Assembly: GCA_011526585.1 (NCBI GenBank)
Contig: WYBB01000256.1
Coordinates: forward strand, 1-33,888
Reading direction: 5' to 3'
DNA length: 33,888 nucleotides
Source: Deltaproteobacteria bacterium
Lineage (GTDB): Bacteria; Myxococcota_A; UBA9042; PHBI01
Shown: positions 15,928-23,201 of the stretch, piece after piece
Layout: the number at the start of each line of letters is the position of its first letter
How positions within the stretch are numbered: position 1 is the first letter of the stretch
The notes under the pieces: generated by a model
What the model saw: only the letters and a program-made list of their open reading frames with translations
What the model was told of the DNA's origin: nothing
Database searches by the model: none
Position numbers and translations under genes: made by a program

Positions 15928-16551
15928 ATGGCTGATTCGGCAAAACCCAATGGCAAGCTCACCACGGGCGGGGTGGGCGGCATTCTACTCTGCGCCGCCT
16001 TTGCGCTCTTCCTCGTCAGCGGCGGCCTCGGCATGGGCGGCATGCAAGCAGCCGGAGGGCTCGGCCTCATCGGCATGATCCTCCTCATCGGCGGCGGTAT
16101 CTGCGCCGCGATGGGCTTCTTCGGTCTCGGCAAGGTCTACGGCGGCACCAACGGCCTCGGCGGGCTCTTCACCCTCATCATGGGCGTCATGCCGGTCGTG
16201 TTGCTCATCGTCGGCATCATCTTCGCCAGCACCGCCTCGGCGGGGTCCTTGTCCGAGGGTGGCGCGCGCGCCGCGGGCGGGATCATCATGGTCTTCGGCA
16301 TCGTCTTCATCGTCGCCATCGCGCTCTCGGGGATCCTCGGCGGCCTCGGCGTCATGGGCGCCAAGGCGTCTCTGGCCAAGCCGGCCGGGATCCTGCTCCT
16401 CGTCGGCGGCGTCGCCGCGCTCGTGTCGATCCTCGGCGCGTTCGGCGCGCTGCCGCTCTCGCTCGCCAACATCCTCGGCTACGTCATGAGCGGCGGCTTC
16501 GCGGCCGGCTTCCTGCTCTCGGGCCTCACGATGTTCGCCGAGCGCGGCTGA
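15928..16551 (+). CDS. Polytopic membrane protein, paralogue of the 10423 gene
   Basis: A 207-aa Gly/Ile/Ala-rich protein with about six membrane segments and no recognised enzymatic motif. The ATG follows a strong AGGAGGG site. It shares with the protein at 10423-11046 its length, the C59-x3-G-F-x-G-L-G-K-V-Y motif (C59 to Y71) and an S-E-G after the third segment. It is transcribed alone, from a promoter-like site at 15858 to a good intrinsic terminator at 16595, so it is a monocistronic unit and possibly well expressed. Function unknown. Confidence 0.85.
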   Translation: MADSAKPNGKLTTGGVGGILLCAAFALFLVSGGLGMGGMQAAGGLGLIGMILLIGGGICAAMGFFGLGKVYGGTNGLGGLFTLIMGVMPVVLLIVGIIFASTASAGSLSEGGARAAGGIIMVFGIVFIVAIALSGILGGLGVMGAKASLAKPAGILLLVGGVAALVSILGAFGALPLSLANILGYVMSGGFAAGFLLSGLTMFAERG

Positions 16552-16594
16552 GAGTATCGCTGCTGAATCACTGACCTTTCGGGTCGGACTCAAG

Positions 16595-16632
16595 AACCCG
16601 CTCGGCTCGCGCCGGGCGGGTTTCTGTCTTTC
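16595..16632 (+). terminator. Rho-independent terminator after the membrane protein gene
   Basis: AACCCGC (16595-16601) pairs with GCGGGTT (16616-16622), continued inward by CGGC/GCCG across a T-G bulge pair around a TCGC loop, then TCTGTCTTT. It starts 43 bases after the stop codon and is the clearest intrinsic terminator in the window. Confidence 0.8.
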
Positions 16633-16773
16633 GTGCGGGCTGCGCGCGGGAGGATTTCCCGCACGCTGCCGGGTAAGGGCGGGGTAAAATCCCGCCGTGG
16701 TGGTGCATGCCTCGGGGCAGAGCGCGCGTCACTCGCGCGTTCACTTCTTCACCCCGAGCCGGAGGTCCCGCCC

Positions 16774-18273
16774 ATGTCGCCGATCATCCTATTCGTCGCC
16801 GCGCTCGCGCTCCCGCAAGAGCCGGCGCCATCCCCGACCGGGGTCACGCGCGATCCGGTCGCGGCCTTCGAGCGTTGGACCGGCGCGCGGCTGGTCTTCA
16901 CGCGCAAGGAGGCGCCGCGCCAGGTGCTCTACGCGACGACGCCGGCCCTGTCCGCCGAGCGGCGTCGCCAGGCCGCCGAGATCCTGTACGCGCATGCGCT
17001 CAACTACCCCAAGGGCCTCTTCGCGAAGATCGGCCTCACCACGGTCGCGGTCTTCGCCGGCTGCGGTGATCCCGAAGGCGACGGCTTCCGGCCCTGGGTC
17101 GAATCCCTCAACGGATACCGATACTTCGGCCGGTGGCACGAGGTCGGGGCCATCGCCGCCTGCTACTACGACGATGTGCAGCTCCCGCTGACCTTCCACC
17201 ACGAGGTCTTCCACCACATCGATGCGACGCACGCCGGCCGGACCGCCTACCGGTACTTCTCGTCGGACGACGATCGCTTCGCACGCGCACTCTCGGGCGA
17301 CGAGCCCTACCCGGGGCTCGAGCTGGATCCACGGACCCTTCGCTCACTGCGCGCCGTCGCCGGCGGGCACGTGCTCGAGGAGGCGGTCGCGCGCTATGCG
17401 CAGAAGTCCGCGGGCGAGGACCAGGCGGAGACCGCGCGCTGGCTGCAGACCAACCTCGCTGACGGCCTCATCCAGGCGGCGTTGCGGCCCGAGCTGGCGG
17501 GCAGCCAGCGGATCCTGCACCTGCTCGCCGAGTACCACAAGGCGGACGCGCGGCTGTCGACCTCATGGTTCATCGGCGTCGCGCTCGGCCAGACCGGCGA
17601 GGCGCAGCGCCGGCACGCCGAGCCCGAGCCAGCTCCGGTCGCGCGCGACAACCCCTACCTCGACAAGGTCGACGCCGAGATCGACGACCCCGACGTGCGC
17701 CGCGCGATCCGCGGCGTGCAGCCGGCGACCGTGCGTCTGGGCGGCGGCAGCGGGGTCAACATCGATCCCGCCGGGCTCATCCTCACCGCCGGCCACGTCG
17801 CCGACGCCGTCGGCGATCGCTTCACCGTGACCTTCCCCGACGGGCGGCGCTTTTCGGGCGTGACCATCGCCTCGGACGACTTCCTCGACCTCGGGCTCGT
17901 GCGCCTCGACGACGTGCCCGCCGACGCGCGCTTGCCGATCGCGCGCCTCGCGCCCTCCGCGCCGGAGGTCGGCGACCCGGTCGTCGTCATCGGCCAGCCC
18001 GGCCGCCGCACCCCCAGCGGCGAGCCGACCGACTACGAGCCGTGGCACGTCTCCGTCGGATCGATCCGCGGCTTCCTGCCCGACCGCCTCGGCCGGCAGT
18101 CGCTCGGGCGCGCCAAGCACTCGGCGTGGACCTACTGGGGCCACTCCGGCTCGCCGCTCTTCGACACGCGCGGGCGCATCGTCGCCCTGCACAACAGCTG
18201 GGACTCGCGCACGGCGATGCGCCACGCGGTGCCGTGGGAGGCGATCGTGCACTTCCTCGACCAGACGCGCTGA
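16774..18273 (+). CDS. Secreted two-domain peptidase: HExxH metallopeptidase-like half plus trypsin-like half
   Basis: A 499-aa protein with a short hydrophobic N-terminus (MSPIILFVAALALP) that should direct export. Residues ~25-285 look like a zinc metallopeptidase: H143-E-V-F-H147 inside FHHEVFHHID, and glutamates E202/E203 in VLEEAVARYAQ as a possible third ligand. Residues ~295-499 are a trypsin-like serine peptidase: H341 in TAGHVAD, D372 in DFLDLGLVRL and S458 in GHSGSPLF. The linker is Glu/Pro/Ala-rich. The start at 16774 follows GGAGG; the longer frame from 16633 would cross the terminator of the preceding gene. Two complete-looking catalytic sites on one chain are unusual. Function unknown; extracellular degradation or processing is likely. 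Confidence 0.87.
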   Translation: MSPIILFVAALALPQEPAPSPTGVTRDPVAAFERWTGARLVFTRKEAPRQVLYATTPALSAERRRQAAEILYAHALNYPKGLFAKIGLTTVAVFAGCGDPEGDGFRPWVESLNGYRYFGRWHEVGAIAACYYDDVQLPLTFHHEVFHHIDATHAGRTAYRYFSSDDDRFARALSGDEPYPGLELDPRTLRSLRAVAGGHVLEEAVARYAQKSAGEDQAETARWLQTNLADGLIQAALRPELAGSQRILHLLAEYHKADARLSTSWFIGVALGQTGEAQRRHAEPEPAPVARDNPYLDKVDAEIDDPDVRRAIRGVQPATVRLGGGSGVNIDPAGLILTAGHVADAVGDRFTVTFPDGRRFSGVTIASDDFLDLGLVRLDDVPADARLPIARLAPSAPEVGDPVVVIGQPGRRTPSGEPTDYEPWHVSVGSIRGFLPDRLGRQSLGRAKHSAWTYWGHSGSPLFDTRGRIVALHNSWDSRTAMRHAVPWEAIVHFLDQTR

Positions 18274-18340
18274 CCCGCCGAGCGCGCGCACGCCACACAA
18301 TCGCTTGTCATCGCGCAGCGCGCGTCGCATGGTCCGCCGC

Positions 18341-18808
18341 ATGAGCGGCACCGAGGTCTGGCATTGGGGCGATCTCTTCGAGCTCGACGTGCCCGTCGAC
18401 GCGACGGTGAACGACCTCGGCGAGATGATCGAGCTGCGCTTCGCCGACGCGCCCGAGACCCCGCTCCTGCTCGCGGTCTTCTCGGACGAGCCGCACGGCC
18501 CCGAGGCCGCGGTCGCCGCGGCGCTCGAGCGCTTCGCCCATTCGCGTGGCCTGCCGCGCGGCGCCGCGCAGCCGGTGCTCGGCCTCGACCAGCGCGGGGT
18601 CGCCGTCGGGCGCCTCGCCTTCGTCACCGATCTCGCGTGGGAGGCGCTGGCGGTCGCCTGGCATCGGCACCTGCTGGTCGCCTTCGGCGCCTCCCCCGAC
18701 CGCAAGGACCCGGTCTTCGCGGCGGCGCGCCGGCTCATCGCCACCTTGCGTCCGAGCGAGCTCATCGCGCCGCGCGCGCTCGGGCCCGAGAGTCCGGGTG
18801 ACTTCTGA
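18341..18808 (+). CDS. Uncharacterised cytoplasmic protein
   Basis: A 155-aa protein with no signal peptide or membrane segment. It begins MSGTEVWHWGDLFELDVP; the chain alternates strand-like hydrophobic stretches (MIELRFAD, PLLLAVFSD, VAVGRLAFVTD, HLLVAFGAS) and ends in a helix followed by an Arg/Pro/Glu tail. The pattern resembles small one-domain proteins that assess damage or carry DcrB/PsbP-like folds, but this is not enough for an assignment. Alternative in-frame starts at 18305 and 18329 exist; 18341 was chosen because the upstream residues are only Arg/Ser/Met-rich. It lies 67 bases after the peptidase fusion and 27 before the next lipoprotein, so it may be co-transcribed with either. 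Confidence 0.7.
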   Translation: MSGTEVWHWGDLFELDVPVDATVNDLGEMIELRFADAPETPLLLAVFSDEPHGPEAAVAAALERFAHSRGLPRGAAQPVLGLDQRGVAVGRLAFVTDLAWEALAVAWHRHLLVAFGASPDRKDPVFAAARRLIATLRPSELIAPRALGPESPGDF

Positions 18809-18835
18809 CCTCGCCATGACTATGCTCCCGTCGCG

Positions 18836-20476
18836 ATGACCGTACCGCGCGCCCTGCCTCACCTCATCTTCTGCGCCGTGTGCCCGCTCCTCGGGATGGG
18901 CTGCGTCGACTACCCCGACGAGGTCGCGCCCCACGGCAACCCGTACGCGTTCCTGCGGCCCGACGGCTCGGGCGGCGGCGGTGGCGGCGACGTGCCTCCG
19001 CCGCCCAGCGGCACGAGCTGGCACAAGGACGTGCGCCCGCTCGTCGAGCGGCACTGCCAGCGCTGTCACCGCGCCGACGGCATCGGCCCGATGGCGCTCG
19101 ACTCGTACGAGGCGACCGCGCCCCACCGCGAGGCGATGGTCAGCTACGTCGAGAGCGGCTTCATGCCGCCCTGGCCGTTCGACGACGCGTGCCGGGACCT
19201 CGCCGCCAGCCGCGCGCTGAGCGCGGACGAGGTCGCGGTCTTCGCCGATTGGCGCAGCGACGGCTTCCTCGCCGGCGCCGAGAGCGACTACGTCGCGCCC
19301 GAGCCCGAGCCGGCCTTTTCCCCGGCCGGCGAGGTCGAGGTCGCGCTCACGCGGGCCGCCTACACCCCGCGCGGCGACGAGACGCGCTGCTTCCTCCTCG
19401 ACCAGCGCGTGAGCGAGGACGCGAGCCTCGATCGCCGCGGCTGGTGGGTCACCGACATCGCGCTCACACCGGAGCATCACGACCTCGTGCAGCAGGTGAC
19501 GCTCTACGCGCTCGCACCGGGCGCGGCCGCCGACCTGCCCGCTGGCGATGCGGGCTACGCCTGCCCCTTTGGCGCGGGCAGCGCCGACGAGGTCGCGCTC
19601 CTGAGCTGGGTGCCGGGCCAGAGGCCGCTGTCGTTCGATCAAGAGACGGCGCTGCTCATCCCGTTCGGCACGCGCTTCGTCCTGCGCGTGCGCTATCGCG
19701 CGAGTCACCTCGCCTCGCCGCCGGCGGACGCCACGACCGCGACCTTGTGGCGCTACGCCGGGCGCCGCACGCCGTCCGGCGGGCAGCTGCGCGCCTATGC
19801 GGTCGAGGCCTCGGGCGCGACGCCGGTCGAGGACTTCCTGCCCTACACGCAGACGATCCTCGGCGCGACGCCCGAGCTCTCTTCGGGCGGGGCGACGTTC
19901 TTGCTCGAGTACCTGACGGGACCGCTGGCGACGTGTCTCCTGCAGAGCGAACGCTGGGACGAGCGCTTTCCGGAGACGCTGCTGCTCGGCGCCGGCGCGG
20001 CCGCGGGCGCGCGCCTCGGCAACCAGACGCGGCTCGGCTGCACCTTCGCCGACGGCGCGCAAGACGCGCGCTGTCGCGCGACGATCCTCGGGCGCTTCCC
20101 GCGCTTCGACAGCATTCAGCCGCTCGGGTCCACCTGCAGCGGCGTGCACGAGTGCCTGCTCGCGTGCAGCAACTCGACGACCTGCCTCCTCGACTGCATC
20201 GCCTGGGAGGGCGAGGCCTGCGGCCAGTGCGCGCGCGAGCAGCTCTTCGAGACCTGCGCCGCGCTCGCCAACCCGCTCCAGCACGACAACCTCGCGGCCT
20301 GCGAGAGCCAGAGCTGCGCCGGGCTCGACGACGACTTCGGCGCGTGGCTCTCGTGCATGCTGAAGAGTTGTCGCAGCCAGCTCGACATCATGCAGGCGAC
20401 GCTCGAGTCCGAGCTGCCCAAGGGCACCTGCAACCGCGAAGAAGAAGCCTGTGTCTACGTCCCGAGTGGTCCCTGA
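18836..20476 (+). CDS. c-haem lipoprotein with copper-monooxygenase-like region and Cys-rich tail
   Basis: A 546-aa exported lipoprotein: the signal ends LLGMGC23, then a Gly/Pro linker. Residues ~60-150 hold a single c-type haem site C74-x2-C77-H78 (CQRCH) with the downstream SGFMPPWPFDD typical of haem domains fused to copper type II ascorbate-dependent monooxygenase-like modules. The middle (~175-420) has TRCFLLDQ and H214-H215 in TPEHHDLVQQV, as in that family. From ~445 there is a Cys-rich tail of more than ten cysteines (for example CSGVHECLLACSNSTTCLLDC), probably disulphide-linked. It probably oxidises a substrate or moves electrons outside the cytoplasm. The next gene starts at the base after its stop, so the pair is an operon. 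Confidence 0.82.
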   Translation: MTVPRALPHLIFCAVCPLLGMGCVDYPDEVAPHGNPYAFLRPDGSGGGGGGDVPPPPSGTSWHKDVRPLVERHCQRCHRADGIGPMALDSYEATAPHREAMVSYVESGFMPPWPFDDACRDLAASRALSADEVAVFADWRSDGFLAGAESDYVAPEPEPAFSPAGEVEVALTRAAYTPRGDETRCFLLDQRVSEDASLDRRGWWVTDIALTPEHHDLVQQVTLYALAPGAAADLPAGDAGYACPFGAGSADEVALLSWVPGQRPLSFDQETALLIPFGTRFVLRVRYRASHLASPPADATTATLWRYAGRRTPSGGQLRAYAVEASGATPVEDFLPYTQTILGATPELSSGGATFLLEYLTGPLATCLLQSERWDERFPETLLLGAGAAAGARLGNQTRLGCTFADGAQDARCRATILGRFPRFDSIQPLGSTCSGVHECLLACSNSTTCLLDCIAWEGEACGQCAREQLFETCAALANPLQHDNLAACESQSCAGLDDDFGAWLSCMLKSCRSQLDIMQATLESELPKGTCNREEEACVYVPSGP

Positions 20477-21619
20477 ATGCGGATAGTGATCTTGTGTTGT
20501 GCCCTGGTCTCCGCCCCCGTCGGGGCGGGCTGTGACGAGCCCGGCGGCCGCGGCTTCCCGGCTGGTGACGGCTTCGAGGTCGGCGGCGAGACGGCGGACG
20601 AGGTGCTGGGCGGTGACGCGAGCGGCCCGGGGGACGACGCGACGTCGGACACCGCCGCCATGCCCGATACCAGCGTCGCGCCCGACACCAGCGTCGCGCC
20701 GGATACCAGCGTCACGCCCGACACCAGCGGCGGCCCGGCGCCGGTCGTGAGCGCGACGTGCATCGACGGCCAGTACGACGAGGAGCTGCCCGACGACCGC
20801 GCCGCGATCGGAGATCTGATCGCCGCCTACTCGGCCCAGGACTACCTCGCCTTCACCGACCAGGTGCTCGCGCGCCGCTACCCGTTCGGCGGCTTCCTCG
20901 TGAGCGCCGCCAACGAGGGCGGCGCCGGCGGCCTCGGCAACTGCATCACCGCCTTCACCTCGAACCGCGCCAGCGCGAGCGGGCTCATCGGCGAGCTCTC
21001 GACCGTCGTGCACGAGTGCGGACACATCTACGATCTCACGCGCGGCGGCTTCTCCTCGGACCACTACGCCGTGCACTTCGAGACCGGCTTCACCTGCGAG
21101 CGCGGCGACACCACCGCGCGCGGCGGCGAGACCTTCGCGCGCAGCCGCCTCAACCACGACGCGTTTGCGGCGCTCCTGCCCGACGACTTCTATCGCGACG
21201 TCTACCTCGACGGCGACCCCGACGACGGCCGCTTCGACGGCGGTGATCAGGGCTTCAACTCCGTGCTCGAGGAGACGACGCAGTACGTCAACTCGCTCGC
21301 GACCGACTGGGCGCTGCGCGACAACCTCGGCTCGTGGTCGATCTCCTCGCGCGACGGGATCCTCACCTTCCTCTGGTACATCCAGCGCTACCTGCACATG
21401 GCGCGGCGCGACTTCCCCGGGGCCTATCAGCGCCTCTCGGGAGATCCCTGCTGGCGCCAGGCGATCCTCACCGTCTGGGGCCGCGCCTGGCTCTACCTCG
21501 ATCTCACCGAGGACATCGCGCAGCTCGGCCTCGACGACGACGCCATCGAAGCGCTGGTGCTGATGCCGGAGCTGCTCGACGAGATCGAGCTCCTGCGCCG
21601 CGCGCACGGCTGTCCTTGA
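20477..21619 (+). CDS. HExxH zinc metallopeptidase-like lipoprotein
   Basis: A 380-aa predicted lipoprotein: the signal ends APVGAGC19, followed by an Asp/Gly/Thr-rich linker with D-T-S-V-A-P repeats coded by 18-base tandem repeats (20663-20731). The catalytic half has H179-E-C-G-H183 (VVHECGHIYDLT) and E265/E266 in LEETTQYVNS as a candidate third zinc ligand. C-terminal helices contain LTFLWYIQRYLHMARRDFP in outline. This is the gluzincin-like layout also seen in the first half of the 16774 protein, and both carry a long spacer between motif and glutamate. Zero-base spacing couples it to the haem lipoprotein. Substrate unknown; it may process partners or degrade external protein. Confidence 0.83.
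   Translation: MRIVILCCALVSAPVGAGCDEPGGRGFPAGDGFEVGGETADEVLGGDASGPGDDATSDTAAMPDTSVAPDTSVAPDTSVTPDTSGGPAPVVSATCIDGQYDEELPDDRAAIGDLIAAYSAQDYLAFTDQVLARRYPFGGFLVSAANEGGAGGLGNCITAFTSNRASASGLIGELSTVVHECGHIYDLTRGGFSSDHYAVHFETGFTCERGDTTARGGETFARSRLNHDAFAALLPDDFYRDVYLDGDPDDGRFDGGDQGFNSVLEETTQYVNSLATDWALRDNLGSWSISSRDGILTFLWYIQRYLHMARRDFPGAYQRLSGDPCWRQAILTVWGRAWLYLDLTEDIAQLGLDDDAIEALVLMPELLDEIELLRRAHGCP
20663..20731 (+). repeat. 18-bp tandem repeat coding a lipoprotein linker
   Basis: Nearly four copies of an 18-base unit (CCCGATACCAGCGTCGCG at 20663-20680, then two variants and a partial) encode P-D-T-S-V-A repeats. The copies differ mostly at synonymous or C/T sites. Slippage could change linker length. 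Confidence 0.8.
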
Positions 21620-21656
21620 GCGTCGCTCGTCGAGGTGCCGGTCGCATGCTTGCAAG

Positions 21657-21677
21657 ATCTAAGGTGCGACTTTAGAT
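21657..21677. promoter_or_regulatory. 21-bp palindrome just before the ATPase start, possible operator
   Basis: ATCTAA (21657-21662) and TTAGAT (21672-21677) flank a G-GT-GCG-AC-T core that is also symmetric at most positions. It ends 9 bases before the GTG start, where a Shine-Dalgarno is missing. It is AT-rich against a GC-rich background and could bind a repressor. Confidence 0.5.
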
Positions 21678-21686
21678 TCTGCATTC

Positions 21687-22508
21687 GTGTGGATAGAAAG
21701 GGAAATCTCCGAGCACGTGCGCTCCCTGGCGCGTCAGCGTCCGGTCATCGTGCTGACCGGGGCGCGTCAGACCGGCAAGACCTCGTTGCTCGAGCAGCTC
21801 TTTCCCGAGCATGACTACGTGTCGCTCGACCTCCCGAGCGAAGCCGCCTCCGCCGAGCTCGATCCCGCGGCCTTCTTCGCACGCGTCACCGATCTGCGCG
21901 ACTTCGAGCGTTTCGTGCGCGCCTGCGCGCTGCGCAGCGGCCAACTCCTCAACAAGTCCGACCTGGCTCGCGACATCGGGATCTCGGTGCCCACCGTCGG
22001 GGCCTGGCTCGCGGCGCTCCAGGCGAGCGGGCTCGTGGCCCTGCTCGAGCCCTGGTTCTCCAACCAGAACAAGCGCCTGTCCAAGACCCCGAAGCTCTAC
22101 TTCTGTGACACCGGGCTCCTGGCGTACCTCATCAACCTCCGCTCGGTCGCGGACCTGCACGCTTCACCGCTGAGGGGTGCGCTCTTCGAGACGGCGATCT
22201 ACTGCGAGCTGCGTCGTGCGCTCGGACTGCGACAAGAGCTCTCGTCCCTCTTCTTCTGGCGTGACCGCACGACCGAGGTCGACTTCGTGCTCGACCGCGG
22301 AGGCCGCCTGCACCTCTTCGAGGTGAAGTGGTCCGAGCTGCCACGCTCCGAGGACACCTCGCAGCTGCACAAGGTCGCCGCCGCCCTGGCCCCCGAGCAG
22401 CTCGCGCGCATGGCGATCGTCGCGCGCGCCCCACACCGCCACCCGGTCTCGCGCGACGTCGAAGCGCTCACGCCCGCCGACCTGGTGGCGGAGGTCGCCA
22501 AGCGCTGA
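21687..22508 (+). CDS. DUF4143/AAA_14-type ATPase, internally deleted
   Basis: A 273-aa protein starting at GTG with WIEREISEHV. It has a Walker A motif, GARQTGKTSLL (residues ~26-36), of the AAA_14 family, and from ~residue 66 the DUF4143 half: LRDFERFVRACALRSGQLLNKSDLARDIGISVPTVGAWL, then LYFCDTGLLAYL and EVDFVLDRGGRLHLFEVKW. Family members are usually ~380-400 aa; the block between LDPAAFFAR and VTDLRDFERF, which should hold Walker B and sensor residues, is missing in frame (about 110-130 residues). ATPase activity is therefore doubtful. Family members often occur near mobile DNA or toxin-antitoxin-like loci. A palindrome lies directly upstream. Confidence 0.8.
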   Translation: MWIEREISEHVRSLARQRPVIVLTGARQTGKTSLLEQLFPEHDYVSLDLPSEAASAELDPAAFFARVTDLRDFERFVRACALRSGQLLNKSDLARDIGISVPTVGAWLAALQASGLVALLEPWFSNQNKRLSKTPKLYFCDTGLLAYLINLRSVADLHASPLRGALFETAIYCELRRALGLRQELSSLFFWRDRTTEVDFVLDRGGRLHLFEVKWSELPRSEDTSQLHKVAAALAPEQLARMAIVARAPHRHPVSRDVEALTPADLVAEVAKR

Positions 22509-22578
22509 AGCTGCGCCACCCGCATGACCGCCATTCTCTGGGCTTGTGCGCTGATTCGAGAACGGGCAGGCTCGGGCC

Positions 22579-22806
22579 ATGTCGTCCAGGCGCATGCTGA
22601 TCCTCTTGCTCGCGCTCGTCCTCGTCGCGCTCGGCGCCGGGCTGGCGCTCGCCGATGTGCCGGTGCCCGAGCCCGAAAAGGACGACGGTGGCTGCCTCGC
22701 CGCCGGGCTGCCCTGGGCGTTGCCGCCGATCGGTTTGAGCCTGGTCTTCCTCGTCCGTCACCGCACGCGCAAGATGTCCTCCCCCGACCAGGATCCCCAT
22801 TCATGA
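22579..22806 (+). CDS. Small secreted protein with MYXO-CTERM-like tail
   Basis: A 75-aa protein: signal peptide (LILLLALVLVALGAGLALA) cleaved before DVPVPEPEK, then Asp-Asp-Gly-Gly-Cys, a hydrophobic segment LPWALPPIGLSLVFLV and an Arg/Lys-rich end (RHRTRK). Cys followed by a transmembrane segment and basic residues is the layout of the MYXO-CTERM sorting signal of myxobacteria. The mature part is only about 14 residues, so it may be a minimal tag or peptide. The next ORF overlaps its stop by four bases (ATGA) and its predicted mature chain begins with the same DVP residues, suggesting related function. A downstream in-frame ATG (22594) is another possible start. Confidence 0.75.
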   Translation: MSSRRMLILLLALVLVALGAGLALADVPVPEPEKDDGGCLAAGLPWALPPIGLSLVFLVRHRTRKMSSPDQDPHS

Positions 22807-23195
22807 TCAAGACCGCGCTCATCGCCCTGTGTCTGTCGCTCGTCCCCGTCGTCGCTCACGCCGACGTGCCGCCGCCCGACGACTACGTCGAGACCTGCAC
22901 CGTCGAAAAGCAGGCCGTGCCCGGCCTCGAGTGCCAGTCGTGCAGCGCCTGGCACGGCGAGCGCGACGCCTGCGACAAGACGCTCGGCCAGGAGGGCTAT
23001 CGCCGGATGTGCAAGTCCTGGGGCGCGTCCGCCTGGAGCGAGATCTGGTGCAAGGGCGAGCCGACCGCGCCGCCGCCGAGCGCCGACACCGCCTCCAAGC
23101 AGTCGGGCTGCGCCGGTGGCCCGGTCGGCGGCCTCGCGCTCGTCGGGCTCGCGCTCGTCGTCGCGTCTGCGCGCCGCACCCGCCGCGCTCGCTGA
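22803..23195 (+). CDS. Small secreted Cys-rich protein with MYXO-CTERM-like tail
   Basis: A 130-aa protein: signal peptide ending VVAHA, mature start DVPPPDDYVETC, and eight or so cysteines in a compact middle domain with the pair CQSC and a GYRRMCKSWGAS segment. The C-terminus, SGCAGGPVGGLALVGLALVVASARRTRRAR in outline, is a Gly-Cys, hydrophobic, Arg-rich tail as in MYXO-CTERM proteins, so the protein is probably exported and anchored or processed at the cell surface. It is coupled to the 75-aa protein before it (ATGA overlap) and followed after 6 bases by a membrane transporter. Function unknown. Confidence 0.8.
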   Translation: MIKTALIALCLSLVPVVAHADVPPPDDYVETCTVEKQAVPGLECQSCSAWHGERDACDKTLGQEGYRRMCKSWGASAWSEIWCKGEPTAPPPSADTASKQSGCAGGPVGGLALVGLALVVASARRTRRAR

Positions 23196-23201
23196 TCATC
23201 C

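Noticed and set aside
18308..21655. A 1115-codon open frame on the minus strand.
   Set aside because: It is antisense to several well-supported genes and has a biased Arg/Ala/Glu/Val composition; long shadow frames are expected at this GC content.
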